A stretch of DNA of 27,880 nucleotides from Streptomyces sp. NRRL S-340 (GCF_000720185.1 NZ_JOIY01000072.1:1-27880), one strand, 5' to 3'. Shown: positions 8,584 through 18,571, counted from the stretch's first letter. Notes: generated by a model from the letters alone, not told the origin. Program-made: numbers and translations.

Positions 8584-8889
8584 TGAAGGCGTAAAAAAGC
8601 TTCAGAAGAGCCCCAGGGACCACAAAAATGCACGAACGGGCCGTCGCGGACCCCTGTCGCCCCGGCGGTCACCCCGGCATCGCAAAAAATGATCGATCAA
8701 ACGAGTCGCAAAGGTCACAGAGCACTTCCCGTCGCCCGGTCGAGGGGGCAGGATGAGCAGGTTGGCGGCACTGAGTGCCGCCGATAGGCCCAATGGTCGA
8801 CCCCGAGTGCACTCTCCTGAGCCAAATGGGGGATGGTAGAGACAGTCAGGGCACCTCGAAGATGAGGCACTACGTCGGTGAGGGAAGAC
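8584..8889 (+). promoter_or_regulatory. Upstream region of citrate synthase with three palindromes
   Basis: This 306-bp non-coding stretch is unusually A-rich for this genome at 8590-8715. It holds three perfect inverted repeats: TGATCGATCA (8690-8699), GGCGGCACTGAGTGCCGCC (8764-8782) and GAGTGCACTC (8805-8814). A possible -35 TTGGCG sits at 8762-8767 and a -10-like TAGAGA lies nearer the gene, but no promoter pair is convincing. The palindromes could be operators or leader hairpins. No terminator for the helicase gene was found. Confidence 0.45.
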
Positions 8890-10179
8890 GTGAGCGACAA
8901 CTCTGTAGTACTGCGGTACGACGGCGGCGAGTACACCTACCCGGTGGTCGACAGCACCGTCGGCGACAAGGGCTTCGACATCGGGAAGCTCCGCGCCCAG
9001 ACCGGTCTGGTGACTCTGGACAGCGGCTACGGCAACACGGCAGCGTACAAATCCGCCGTCACCTACCTCGACGGCGAGCAGGGCATTCTCCGGTACCGCG
9101 GCTACCCCATCGAGCAGCTGGCGGAGCGCTCCACCTTCCTGGAGGTGGCCTACCTGCTCATCAACGGTGAGCTGCCGACCGTCGACGAGCTCTCCACCTT
9201 CAAGAACGAGATCACGCGGCACACCCTGCTGCACGAGGACGTCAAGAACTTCTACAAGGGCTTCCCGCGCGACGCCCACCCGATGGCGATGCTGTCCTCG
9301 GTCGTCTCGGCGCTGTCCACCTTCTACCAGGACAGCCACAACCCGTTCGACGAGAAGCAGCGCGACCTGTCCACGGTCCGCCTGCTCGCCAAGCTCCCGA
9401 CGATCGCGGCGTACGCGTACAAGAAGTCGATCGGTCACCCGTTCGTCTACCCGCGCAACGACCTCTCCTACGTCGAGAACTTCCTGCGGATGACCTTCTC
9501 GGTCCCCGCCGACGAGTACGAGCTGGACCCGGTCGTCGTCTCCGCGCTGGACAAGCTGCTGATCCTGCACGCGGACCACGAGCAGAACTGCTCGACCTCC
9601 ACGGTCCGCCTGGTCGGCTCCTCGCAGGCCAACATGTTCGCGTCCATCTCGGCCGGCATCAACGCGCTGTGGGGCCCGCTGCACGGCGGCGCCAACCAGT
9701 CCGTGCTGGAGATGCTGGAAGGCATCCGCGACTCCGGCTCCGACGTCGACACCTTCATCCGCAAGGTGAAGAACAAGGAGGACGGCGTCCGCCTGATGGG
9801 CTTCGGCCACCGGGTCTACAAGAACTTCGACCCGCGCGCCAAGATCATCAAGGCCGCCGCGCACGACGTGCTCTCGGCGCTGGGCAAGTCCGACGAGCTG
9901 CTCGACATCGCCCTCAAGCTGGAGGAGCACGCGCTCTCCGACGACTACTTCGTCGAGCGCAAGCTCTACCCGAACGTCGACTTCTACACCGGCCTGATCT
10001 ACCGGGCCATGGGCTTCCCGACCGAGATGTTCACGGTCCTGTTCGCGCTCGGCCGGCTGCCGGGCTGGATCGCCCAGTGGCAGGAAATGATCAAGGAGCC
10101 GGGTTCCCGCATCGGCCGCCCGCGCCAGATCTACACGGGCGTCGTCGAGCGCGACTTCGTCCCGGTCGAGGAGCGCTGA
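8890..10179 (+). CDS. citA: Citrate synthase (TCA cycle entry)
   Basis: GTG 8890 is chosen because GAGGGA (8880-8885) sits 4 nt upstream and the resulting MSDNSVVLRYDGGEYTYPVVDSTVG start is the conserved one. An upstream ATG at 8878 would swallow that ribosome site. The product is 429 residues, the length of the E. coli GltA type. Catalytic residues are visible: His265 (LHGGANQS), His307 (GFGHRVYK) and Asp364 (NVDFYTG), matching E. coli His264, His305 and Asp362. Arg ligands occur in HRVYKNFDPR. It condenses acetyl-CoA and oxaloacetate to citrate in the cytoplasm. The long N-terminal beta domain suggests the hexameric GltA-like subtype. A hairpin terminator follows. Confidence 0.96.
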   Translation: MSDNSVVLRYDGGEYTYPVVDSTVGDKGFDIGKLRAQTGLVTLDSGYGNTAAYKSAVTYLDGEQGILRYRGYPIEQLAERSTFLEVAYLLINGELPTVDELSTFKNEITRHTLLHEDVKNFYKGFPRDAHPMAMLSSVVSALSTFYQDSHNPFDEKQRDLSTVRLLAKLPTIAAYAYKKSIGHPFVYPRNDLSYVENFLRMTFSVPADEYELDPVVVSALDKLLILHADHEQNCSTSTVRLVGSSQANMFASISAGINALWGPLHGGANQSVLEMLEGIRDSGSDVDTFIRKVKNKEDGVRLMGFGHRVYKNFDPRAKIIKAAAHDVLSALGKSDELLDIALKLEEHALSDDYFVERKLYPNVDFYTGLIYRAMGFPTEMFTVLFALGRLPGWIAQWQEMIKEPGSRIGRPRQIYTGVVERDFVPVEER

Positions 10180-10202
10180 GGCACCCCGCCCCCCGGGTCA
10201 CG

Positions 10203-10240
10203 GGCCCCGCATCCGCCGGTCAGCCGGCCGGTGCGGGGCC
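10203..10240 (+). terminator. Hairpin terminator of citA
   Basis: GGCCCCGCA and GCCGG on the left pair with CCGGC and TGCGGGGCC on the right, forming a long GC stem with small internal mismatches 24 bp after the stop. There is no T-run. Confidence 0.75.
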
Positions 10241-10900
10241 TTCGCGCGTCAGGGGCGGGGGACGGCAGGGCCCGGAGCGAGGGACGAATCGTCCTCCCGC
10301 CGGGCGGCGGGGCCGAGCACGGCCACAGCACTGGACGGGCGGGGGACCGAACGGCGGGTCCCCGGCCCCGGCGCCCCGCGGGCGAGCCGGCCGTGAAAAG
10401 GAGAAGGCGCCCCGACGCCAGTCCCCCCACGGGCCGGCGACCAGGGCGCCTTCCCATGTCCCGGTAACGGATTCCCCCCACGGGATCCGGCCGGGCGTCT
10501 GTGGAGACCAGCGCCTGAACCGCTGTACTGCCTTACTGCCGCAGTGCCGTGATGCCGTACTCCTGCACCACTGCCGCACCGCGGTACCGCACCACTGCGC
10601 TCTGCCGGGACAGCGCACGCCCGGGAGGGCCGCTCAAAGCTTCCCGAAGTACGTGCCCCGGCAACGCAGTTCCAGGGAAGTCCCCCAAGACATCCCCGGA
10701 CGTCAGTCGGCGCCCCCCAAGACGCTTCCTGACATCGCCAAACTTAGACCTTCGAACCCCTTTGATGGTTACGTTCACGTCACTGTGACGTGCGTCTCTT
10801 GCATATGTCCCATAGGTGCGCAAGAGCCCTGATATGGCGATCGAGGCCCAAGCGTAAGGAAGATGCGCGAGCCTTGTGAAGAGCTTATGTGAGGCGCGCG
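10241..10900. other. Long intergenic region after citA, no gene recognised
   Basis: No ORF with a ribosome site and normal codon use is visible here. 10241-10500 is GC-rich. 10500-10620 is rich in repeated CTGCCGCA/GCACCACTG-like words. 10735-10880 is clearly lower in GC and promoter-like, with a strict palindrome at 10776-10792 and hairpins beyond. From memory, S. coelicolor has several genes between citA and the copper ATPase, so this may be what remains after a deletion, or it may encode a small RNA. Confidence 0.5.
10776..10792. promoter_or_regulatory. 17-bp perfect palindrome, CACGTCAC-T-GTGACGTG
   Basis: Eight-bp arms flank a single T. Outside it, ACG (10771-10773) and CGT (10793-10795) can also pair after a 2-nt bulge. 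It lies in the lower-GC part of the intergenic region, 17 bp before CATATGT- and CATAGGT-like possible -10 sequences. Operator function is inferred; the regulator is unknown. Confidence 0.5.
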
Positions 10901-10920
10901 CCGGACTCCAGGGGGTCCGG
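10901..10920 (+). terminator. Possible hairpin ending a transcript from 10740-10900
   Basis: CCGGACTCC pairs with GGGGTCCGG (one T-G wobble) around a 2-4-nt loop. It is separate from the copA terminator just downstream and would suit a short plus-strand transcript. Confidence 0.35.
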
Positions 10921-10927
10921 CACTTTG

Positions 10928-10961
10928 CCCCGGCCGGGCACCTAGAGGCGCCCGGCCGGGG
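10928..10961 (-). terminator. Hairpin terminator of the copZ-copA operon
   Basis: A perfect 12-bp stem, CCCCGGCCGGGC (10928-10939) with GCCCGGCCGGGG (10950-10961), and a 10-nt loop. It begins 6 bp after the copA stop on the minus strand. Confidence 0.8.
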
Positions 10962-10967
10962 GCCGGC

Positions 10968-13298
10968 TCAGCGGAACGTGCGCAGCCGGAGGCTGTTCGT
11001 CACCACGAACACCGAGGAGAACGCCATCGCCGCGCCCGCGATCATCGGGTTGAGCAGCCCGGCGGCGGCCAGCGGCAGCGCGGCCACGTTGTAGCCGAAG
11101 GCCCACACGAGGTTGCCCTTGATCGTGGCCAGCGTCCGCCGCGACAGCCGGATCGCGTCCGCGGCCACCCGCAGGTCGCCGCGGACCAGCGTCAGGTCGC
11201 CGGCCTCGATGGCGGCGTCGGTGCCGGTGCCCATCGCCAGGCCCAGGTCGGCGGTGGCGAGCGCGGCGGCGTCGTTGACCCCGTCGCCGACCATGGCCAC
11301 GGTCCGCCCCTCGGCCTGCAGGCGCCGTACGGCCTCGACCTTGTCCTCGGGGAGCACCTCGGCGATCACGTCGCCGGCGTCGATGCCGACGGCCCGCGCC
11401 ACCGACTCGGCGACCGGCCGGTTGTCACCGGTCAGCAGCACCGGCCGCAGCCCCAGCGCGCGCAGCTGCCGCACGGCCTCCGCGCTGCTCTCCTTGACCG
11501 CGTCCGCCACGGCGACGACACCGCGTGCCACGCCGTCCCAGCCGACCACGACGGCCGTGCGCCCGCTCGCCTCGGCCTCGCGCCGCGCCCGGTCCACCTC
11601 CTCGGGCAGGTCCGGGAAGAGCCGCCCCACGGCGACCTCGTGGCCCTCCACGCGCCCGCGCACGCCCCGCCCCGGGACGTTCTCGAAGTGCTCGGCCGCC
11701 GGGAGCGGCCCCACGCGCTCCTCGGCGCCGGCCGCGACCGCCCGGGCCACGGGGTGCTCGGAGGCGTGCTCCAGGGCGCCCGCGAGCCGCAGGAGCCGCT
11801 TCTCGTCGGTGCCCTCGGCCGCGTACACCTCCTGGAGGGTCATCCGGCCGGTGGTCACCGTGCCCGTCTTGTCCAGGACGACCGTGTCGACGCGGCGGGT
11901 GGACTCCAGCACCTCGGGGCCCTTGATGAGGATGCCGAGCTGGGCGCCGCGCCCGGTGCCGACCATCAGCGCGGTCGGCGTGGCCAGGCCCAGTGCGCAC
12001 GGGCAGGCGATGATCAGGACGGCGACCGCCGCGGTGAACGAGGCGGTGACGTCGCCGGTGGCCGTCAGCCAGGCCAGCAGGGTGCCGGCGGCGATGAGGA
12101 GGACGACGGGCACGAAGACCGCCGAGATCCGGTCGGCCAGCCGCTGCACCTGCGCCTTGCCGTTCTGCGCGTCCTCGACCAGCTTCGCCATCCGGGCGAG
12201 CTGGGTGTCGGTGCCGACCCGGGTGGCCTCGACGACCAGCCGGCCGCCCGCGTTGACCGTGGCGCCCGTGACCGCGTCGCCCACGCCCACGTCGGCCGGG
12301 ACGGACTCGCCGGTCAGCATGGAGGCGTCCACCGCCGAGGTGCCCTCGACGACTGTGCCGTCGGTGGCGACCTTCTCACCGGGCCGTACGACGAACCGGT
12401 CGCCCACGGCCAGCGCGGAGACCGGCACGCGGACCTCGCGGCCCTCCCGCAGCACGGAGACGTCCTTGGCGCCCAGCTCCAGCAGCGCGCGCAGCGCGGC
12501 ACCCGCCCGCCGCTTGGAGCGGGTCTCCAGATAGCGGCCGAGCAGGATGAACGCCACGACCCCGGAGGCGACCTCCAGGTAGATCGTCGAGGCGGCGTCC
12601 GTCCGGGAGACGGTGAGGCGGAACTCGTCGTGCATGCCGGGCATGCCCGCGTCACCGAGGAACAGCGCCCACAGCGACCAGCCGAACGCGGCGAGCGTGC
12701 CGACCGAGACCAGCGTGTCCATGGTGGCGGCACCGTGCCGGGCGTTGGTGAGCGCCGCGCGGTGGAAGGGCAGGGCGCCCCAGACCGCGACCGGCGCGGC
12801 GAGGGTCAGCGCCAGCCACTGCCAGTTGTCGAACTGGAGGGCGGGGACCATGGAGAGCAGGACGACCGGGACGGCGAGCAGCGCGGAAACGGTCAGGCGC
12901 TGCCGCAGGGAGGTCAGCTCCGGGTCGGCGGGAGGCGCGGCCTGCGGACCCTGCGGGGCGGGCTCCGGCTCCGGCGGCGGCGGTTCCTCGGCCGTGTACC
13001 CCGTCTTCACCACGGTCGCGACGAGGTCGGACACCGCTACCCCGGGGGGGTAGCTCACCCGCGCCTTCTCGGTGGCGAAGTTGACCGTCGCGCTCACGCC
13101 CTCCATGCGGTTGAGCTTCTTCTCCACGCGGGCCGCGCAGGAGGCGCAGGTCATCCCGCCGATGAGCAGCTCGACCTCGGAGGTGCCGGCGGCTCCGGAA
13201 GCCCCTGTGGCCGCGGGGCCGCCCGGAGCGCCCGCGGTGGTGCCGGGGGGCGCCGGTGTCCCCGCGGGCGTCGCTGCCTGGGTGGTGGTGCTGGTCAT
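10968..13298 (-). CDS. copA: Cu(I)-exporting P1B-type ATPase
   Basis: 776 residues from ATG 13298, with GGAG 8 nt upstream. Residues 1-40 are a low-complexity Ala/Gly/Pro/Thr tail. A heavy-metal-associated domain follows with GMTCASC (Cys51, Cys54), then a Pro/Glu-rich linker and eight membrane helices. Visible P-type ATPase motifs are TGES (329-332, actuator), the metal-site CPC (432-434), DKTGT with phosphorylated Asp476, SEHP in the nucleotide domain and GDGVND. The last two helices carry YN (FGYNVAALP) and MAFSS, the Cu(I) P1B-1 ligand signature. It pumps cytoplasmic Cu(I) out using ATP. It lies downstream of copZ under a CsoR-type operator. Some relatives carry two metal-binding domains; this one has one. 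Confidence 0.95.
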   Translation of the reverse strand: MTSTTTQAATPAGTPAPPGTTAGAPGGPAATGASGAAGTSEVELLIGGMTCASCAARVEKKLNRMEGVSATVNFATEKARVSYPPGVAVSDLVATVVKTGYTAEEPPPPEPEPAPQGPQAAPPADPELTSLRQRLTVSALLAVPVVLLSMVPALQFDNWQWLALTLAAPVAVWGALPFHRAALTNARHGAATMDTLVSVGTLAAFGWSLWALFLGDAGMPGMHDEFRLTVSRTDAASTIYLEVASGVVAFILLGRYLETRSKRRAGAALRALLELGAKDVSVLREGREVRVPVSALAVGDRFVVRPGEKVATDGTVVEGTSAVDASMLTGESVPADVGVGDAVTGATVNAGGRLVVEATRVGTDTQLARMAKLVEDAQNGKAQVQRLADRISAVFVPVVLLIAAGTLLAWLTATGDVTASFTAAVAVLIIACPCALGLATPTALMVGTGRGAQLGILIKGPEVLESTRRVDTVVLDKTGTVTTGRMTLQEVYAAEGTDEKRLLRLAGALEHASEHPVARAVAAGAEERVGPLPAAEHFENVPGRGVRGRVEGHEVAVGRLFPDLPEEVDRARREAEASGRTAVVVGWDGVARGVVAVADAVKESSAEAVRQLRALGLRPVLLTGDNRPVAESVARAVGIDAGDVIAEVLPEDKVEAVRRLQAEGRTVAMVGDGVNDAAALATADLGLAMGTGTDAAIEAGDLTLVRGDLRVAADAIRLSRRTLATIKGNLVWAFGYNVAALPLAAAGLLNPMIAGAAMAFSSVFVVTNSLRLRTFR

Positions 13299-13318
13299 GT
13301 CCGTACTCCAGAGAACGG

Positions 13319-13363
13319 ACCGGGCCGTACAGAACCAGTATCAGCTGGTCGATACGGCCCGGT
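13319..13363 (-). other. Intercistronic hairpin between copZ and copA
   Basis: An outer stem of 11 bp (13319-13329 with 13353-13363, core CCGGGCCGTA/TACGGCCCGG) encloses an inner ACCAG/CTGGT stem (13334-13338, 13345-13349). It fills most of the 97-bp gap. It could be a partial terminator or an mRNA stabiliser that makes copZ more abundant than copA. Confidence 0.7.
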
Positions 13364-13395
13364 GTCGAGAGATACGTGAGAGGTGCGCCCGCTGC

Positions 13396-13635
13396 TCAGG
13401 CGCGGCCGACGAGCTCGAAGCCCGCCTCGTCCACCGCCGCGCGCACGGCCGCCTCCTCCAGCGGGGCGGCGGAGACCACGGTGACCTCGCCGGTCGAGGC
13501 GACGGCCTTGACCGAGGTGACGCCGGGCAGTCCGGAGATCTCGGCGGAGACGGAGCCCTCGCAGTGTCCACAGCTCATGCCGCTCACCTGGTAGACGGCG
13601 GTGACGGTGTCCGGGGTCTCGGTCTGGGCGGTCAT
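13396..13635 (-). CDS. copZ: Copper chaperone, HMA domain (CopZ)
   Basis: A 79-residue single HMA domain from ATG 13635, with GAGGAG upstream. The metal loop is GMSCGHC in VYQVSGMSCGHCEGSVSAEI, and the beta-alpha-beta-beta-alpha-beta pattern is complete to FELVGRA. It binds Cu(I) in the cytoplasm and hands it to the ATPase encoded next on the same strand, or to the CsoR repressor. The CxGHC loop with His is typical of actinobacterial CopZ. It is the first gene after the CsoR-like operator, and its leader is about 60 nt. Confidence 0.93.
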   Translation of the reverse strand: MTAQTETPDTVTAVYQVSGMSCGHCEGSVSAEISGLPGVTSVKAVASTGEVTVVSAAPLEEAAVRAAVDEAGFELVGRA

Positions 13636-13697
13636 GTCGCTCTCCTCGTCGTGGTGTGCGGGATGGGAGTGGCCCGGAGGGGCTCACTTCGTTCGAC

Positions 13698-13724
13698 ACT
13701 ATACCCCTAGGGGGTATTTATCAA
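13698..13724 (-). promoter_or_regulatory. CsoR-type operator inside the copZ promoter
   Basis: The plus strand reads ATACCCCTAGGGGGTAT at 13701-13717, a near-perfect inverted repeat of the G-tract kind bound by CsoR copper repressors. On the minus strand it lies between TTGATA (13724-13719) and TATAGT (13703-13698), which would be the -35 and -10 with a 15-bp spacer. Repression without copper and release by Cu(I) is the known CsoR mechanism. The csoR gene is not in this window. Confidence 0.8.
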
Positions 13725-13806
13725 AGGAGCGGCGCGGTGCGCCCGGCGGCGTTTTCCGCGAGTGTTTCCCCGAGCGGATACCTGCGGGCGAAGGCGAGGG
13801 CGGTCG

Positions 13807-14850
13807 ATGCGGGCGGTGGTGTTCGAACGGTTCGGGGAACCGGCGGGGGTGCGTGAGGTCGCCGACCCGCACCCGGCGGAGCACGGAGTCGTGGTGCGGG
13901 TCGAGGCGACCGGCCTGTGCCGCAGCGACTGGCACGGCTGGCAGGGGCACGATCCCGGCATCGCGCTGCCGCACGTGCCGGGCCACGAACTGGCCGGCGT
14001 GGTCGAGGCGGCGGGCGCGCGGGTGACCCGGTGGCGTCCCGGGGACCGGGTGACGGTCCCCTTCGTGTGCGCCTGCGGCGGCTGCGCCTCCTGCGCGGCG
14101 GGCGACCAGCAGGTCTGCGAACGCCAGACCCAGCCGGGGTTCACCCACTGGGGCTCCTTCGCCCAGTACGTGGCGCTCGACCACGCCGACGTGAACCTCG
14201 TGGCCGTGCCCGGGGAACTGCCGTCCGCGACCGCCGCCTCGCTCGGCTGCCGCTTCGCCACCGCCTACCGCGCGGTGGTCCAGCAGGGCCGGGCCGCCGC
14301 CGGCGAGTGGGTCGCCGTGCACGGCTGCGGCGGTGTGGGGCTGTCGGCGGTGATGATCGCCGCGGCGTGCGGCGCGCGCGTGATCGCAGTGGACGTGTCA
14401 CCGCGCGCCCTGGAACTGGCGCGGGGCTTCGGTGCCGTTGAGGCGGTGGACGCCTCCGCCGTCCCGGACCCGGCCGCGGCGGTCCGTGAGCTGAGCGGCG
14501 GCGGCGCCCACCTCTCCCTGGACGCGCTCGGCTCGCCCGCCACCTGCGCGGCCTCCGTCGACGGCCTGCGCCGCCGGGGCCGCCACGTCCAGGTCGGCCT
14601 GCTGCCGTCGGCGGACGGCACGGCCCCGGTCCCCATGGCCCGCGTGATCGCGCTGGAGCTGGAGATCCTGGGCAGCCACGGCATGGCCGCGCACGCCTAC
14701 CCGGAACTGCTGCGGCTCGTGGCGGCGGGGACCGTGCGCCCCGACCTGCTGGTGACCTCGGTCATCGGCCTGGCGGCCGCCCCGGACGCGCTCGCGGCCA
14801 TGGGGTCGGCCCCGGGCGCCGGGGTGACGGTGATCGACCCCTGGCGCTGA
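13807..14850 (+). CDS. Zinc-dependent alcohol dehydrogenase (medium-chain, MDR family)
   Basis: 347 residues from ATG 13807, with GAGGG just upstream; an earlier ATG at 13762 lies in the divergent promoter region and is not used. Catalytic zinc ligands are Cys38 (GLCRSDW), His60-Glu61 (PGHE) and Cys148 (SLGCRF). A structural zinc site is present in CACGGCASC and QQVC (Cys90, 93, 96, 104). The Rossmann motif is GCGGVG (173-178), and DVSPRALE after the next strand suggests NAD binding (Asp at its end). It oxidises an alcohol or polyol reversibly; the substrate is not deducible. It is divergent from copZ and ends 27 bp before the convergent HTH gene. Confidence 0.9.
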   Translation: MRAVVFERFGEPAGVREVADPHPAEHGVVVRVEATGLCRSDWHGWQGHDPGIALPHVPGHELAGVVEAAGARVTRWRPGDRVTVPFVCACGGCASCAAGDQQVCERQTQPGFTHWGSFAQYVALDHADVNLVAVPGELPSATAASLGCRFATAYRAVVQQGRAAAGEWVAVHGCGGVGLSAVMIAAACGARVIAVDVSPRALELARGFGAVEAVDASAVPDPAAAVRELSGGGAHLSLDALGSPATCAASVDGLRRRGRHVQVGLLPSADGTAPVPMARVIALELEILGSHGMAAHAYPELLRLVAAGTVRPDLLVTSVIGLAAAPDALAAMGSAPGAGVTVIDPWR

Positions 14851-14877
14851 GCGGGACGCCCGGGGCGCCCGGGGCGG

Positions 14878-15081
14878 TCAGTCCGCGGCCCTGCGGCCCC
14901 GGTTGCCGGGCCGGGCGGCCGCCCAGGCGCGGACCGTGTCGGCGTACCAGTACGGCCGGCCGCCCTCCACACGGTCGGGCGGGGGCAGCAGACCGTGTTT
15001 GCGGTAGGACCGCACGGTGTCCGGCTGCACCCGGATGTGCGCCGCGATCTCCCTGTACGACCAGAGCTTCCGGTCGGTCAT
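14878..15081 (-). CDS. Small MerR/excisionase-like HTH DNA-binding protein
   Basis: ATG 15081 is chosen because GGGGAGG ends 8 nt upstream; the GTG at 15090 overlaps that ribosome site. The product is 67 residues. Residues 7-35 form a winged-HTH start: WSYREIAAHIRVQPDTVRSYRKHGLLPPPD, followed by a wing GGRPYWYADTVRAWAAARPG. This is the MerR/Xis-like fold in its minimal form, with no effector domain, as in BldC-type or excisionase-type proteins. No integrase, tRNA or attachment site is near, so a stand-alone regulator is likelier. It is divergent from the iolC-like kinase, whose promoter lies in the shared gap, and may regulate it. Confidence 0.75.
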   Translation of the reverse strand: MTDRKLWSYREIAAHIRVQPDTVRSYRKHGLLPPPDRVEGGRPYWYADTVRAWAAARPGNRGRRAAD

Positions 15082-15431
15082 GACGTGCACCTCCCCGCGC
15101 GCGCCGCGGAGGCGGCCGGGAGGCCGCCGGGGGAGCCGGGCGTGCGCCGGTGATCAACTGAGCCTGTGCCGCGTGAACGACGCGCGGGCGGCAGCGGAAC
15201 GGGCCTGTCGGACGGATGTGACCGGCAGGAGACGGACCTGGGACATGTGTGACGAAGAAGTTGCTTTGTGACGGATCCGGGCCGCGCGGGCGGAAAGGGG
15301 CCGGCCGGACGGAGGCAGATCCTGCGGGCGGCACCCCCGTCCCCCTCTCGTCCGAATGTCCGGACAAAGCATTGACAGGCCTCCGCCTTCCGCACTAGAA
15401 CCGGGGGAGCCGACGCGAAGGGAAACCGATC
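15082..15431. promoter_or_regulatory. Divergent regulatory region between the HTH gene and the kinase
   Basis: No gene was seen in 350 bp. It contains TGTGACG direct repeats at 15248-15254 and 15267-15273 (19 bp apart, two helix turns), an imperfect inverted repeat CCTGTCGG...CCGGCAGG near 15207-15231, and the kinase promoter at 15372-15401. The repeats are candidate sites for the divergent HTH protein. Confidence 0.5.
15372..15401 (+). promoter_or_regulatory. Sigma-70 (HrdB-type) promoter of the kinase gene
   Basis: TTGACA (15372-15377), an 18-bp spacer and TAGAAC (15396-15401), close to consensus. Transcription would start near 15408, leaving a leader of about 24 nt before GTG 15432. Confidence 0.75.
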
Positions 15432-16379
15432 GTGTACGACGTGATCACCATGGGACGGATCGGGGTGGACCTCTATCCCCTCCAGACGGGCGTTCCGCTG
15501 GCCCGCGTGTCCGCTTTCGGGAAGTTCCTGGGCGGCTCGGCGACGAACGTCGCGGTCGCCGCGGCCCGCCTCGGCCGGCGTACGGCGGTGATCACCCGGA
15601 CCGGCGACGACCCGTTCGGCGCCTACCTCCACGAGGCGCTGCGCGGCTTCGGCGTGGACGACCGCTACGTCACCGCGGTGCCGGGACTGCCCACCCCGGT
15701 CACCTTCTGCGAGGTGTTCCCGCCGGACGACTTCCCGCTCTACTTCTACCGGCAACCGAAGGCGCCCGACCTGGAGATCGAGGCCGGCGACCTCGACCTG
15801 GCCGCGATCGGCGGGGCGCGGGTCTTCTGGGTGACCGGGACCGGGCTGAGCGAGGAGCCCAGCCGCACGGCGACGCTCGCCGCCCTCGCCCACCGGGCGA
15901 AGTCCGGCCCGACGGTCTTCGACCTCGACTGGCGGCCCGTGTTCTGGCGCGACCCGGCCGCCGCCCGCCCCTTCTACACCGAGGCCCTGCGGTACGCCAC
16001 CGTCGCCGTCGGCAACCTCGACGAGGTGGAGGTCGCCACCGGTCTGCGCGACCCGCACGCCGCCGCCCGCGCCCTGCTGGACGCGGGAGTGGGCCTGGCG
16101 GTCGTGAAACAGGGCCCCAAGGGCGTCCTGGCGCTCGCCCGTACGGGCGAGACGGCGGAGGTGCCGCCGCTGCCGGTCGAGGTCCTCAACGGCCTCGGCG
16201 CGGGGGACGCCTTCGGCGGCTCGCTGTGCCACGGACTGCTCGCGGGCTGGGGCCTGGAGCGCGTCATGCGCCACGCCAACGCCGCGGGCGCCATCGTCGC
16301 CTCCCGCCTCGAATGCTCCTCGGCGATGCCCACCGCCGCCGAGGTGGAGTCGGCCCTCGCGGCCGGCGCGGTGCGGTGA
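15432..16379 (+). CDS. iolC: PfkB-family sugar kinase, probable 5-dehydro-2-deoxygluconokinase
   Basis: GTG 15432 has AGGGAA upstream and gives 315 residues, the usual ribokinase-family length. Visible features are the N-terminal substrate strand DVITMGRIGVDLYPLQ, the first PfkB signature FGKFLGGSATNVAVAAARLG (residues 29-48), TRTGDDPFG and the second signature LNGLGAGDAFGGSL with catalytic Asp259. MGRIGVDLYP...GGSATNVA is typical of IolC, which phosphorylates 5-dehydro-2-deoxygluconate in inositol breakdown. The product route ends in malonate semialdehyde, which the mmsA/IolA-type enzyme encoded 690 bp downstream would use; this supports the call. Other iol genes are not next to it. Confidence 0.82.
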   Translation: MYDVITMGRIGVDLYPLQTGVPLARVSAFGKFLGGSATNVAVAAARLGRRTAVITRTGDDPFGAYLHEALRGFGVDDRYVTAVPGLPTPVTFCEVFPPDDFPLYFYRQPKAPDLEIEAGDLDLAAIGGARVFWVTGTGLSEEPSRTATLAALAHRAKSGPTVFDLDWRPVFWRDPAAARPFYTEALRYATVAVGNLDEVEVATGLRDPHAAARALLDAGVGLAVVKQGPKGVLALARTGETAEVPPLPVEVLNGLGAGDAFGGSLCHGLLAGWGLERVMRHANAAGAIVASRLECSSAMPTAAEVESALAAGAVR

Positions 16380-17068
16380 GGACGGCGCCCGCCCGCCCGG
16401 AACCGTCCGCCCGCCCGCGACCGACGGACCGCCCGTCCGGAACCGGCCGCCCGTCCGGAACCGGCCGTTCGCCCGCGACCGACGGACCGCCTGCCCGCCC
16501 GGAACCGGTCGCCCGCCCCGAACCGGCCCTGCGCCCGGATCCGTACGGGCGGCGGAAACCGTACGCGCGCCCGGCTGCGCGTGCGCCGGACGCCGGACGC
16601 CGGACACGTGACGGTTGTACGGTGCAGTTGTCCGCCGGTCCGGCGCGAGCAGAGTTCCAAACCCCGGGCGCGAGGCGTGCGTTGGGGTGCGGGCACCCGT
16701 GCGCCGCGTACCGCCCGGCCACCGATCGCCTCCGGCGCGGGAGACCGCTTCGCCCTGGCAGGAGCGAAGTGCGAGCGACGACTCCCCGCCCGCTACGGCC
16801 CCGCGCCGGAGGTCCCCCGCCCGCCACGGCCCGCGGCGCGGGCGGCGGGCACTCCCACATGTGTCTACACGGACCGGCGAACCGCAGACACAGTGTCGGG
16901 CGCGGTCCGGGCGCGTTGCTGGTGGGATGGTCTGGTGACGGCGACCGCACCCCGGACCGTCGGTCCCGGCCCCGTCCCGGGCCGCCCTCCGGTTCCGGTC
17001 CCGGCACACGAGCCCCACGAACGGCACGTCTCGACCCGACGCCGCCCTCTGCGAAGGAGTAACCCGGA
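16380..17068. other. 689-bp GC-rich gap between iolC and mmsA, no gene recognised
   Basis: All long frames here are Pro/Arg/Gly-rich and lack ribosome sites. The first ~230 bp are a patchwork of tandem repeats (see the next entry). The remainder to 17040 is GC-rich and unstructured. The AAGGAG before mmsA lies at its end. It may be the scar of lost iol genes or a repeat expansion. Confidence 0.6.
16413..16604. repeat. GC-rich minisatellite-like repeats
   Basis: Exact repeats seen: an 18-bp tandem pair, CCCGTCCGGAACCGGCCG, at 16432-16449 and 16450-16467; a 21-bp direct repeat at 16413-16433 and 16471-16491 that flanks it (both begin GCCCGCGACCGACGG); and CGCCGGA x3 at 16584-16604. Confidence 0.9.

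Positions 17069-18571
<1,503 letters not shown>

Noticed and set aside
10751..10770. TTCGAACCCC resembling a tRNA T-loop
   Set aside because: No acceptor, anticodon stem or D-arm could be paired around it; no tRNA was found anywhere in the window.
10876..11094. 72-codon frame starting near the copA 3' end
   Set aside because: It is antisense to copA, passes through its terminator, contains an early TTA codon and has no convincing ribosome site.
11640..13379. 579-codon plus-strand frame opposite copA
   Set aside because: Shadow of the ATPase gene; no recognisable domain or start.
14878..15081. HTH protein as an excisionase of an integrated element
   Set aside because: No integrase, attachment repeat or tRNA lies nearby, and it sits among core metabolic genes.
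15356..17062. 568-codon frame overlapping iolC and running through the GC-rich gap
   Set aside because: It is out of frame with the kinase; Pro/Arg/Gly-rich composition comes from repeats, not coding selection.
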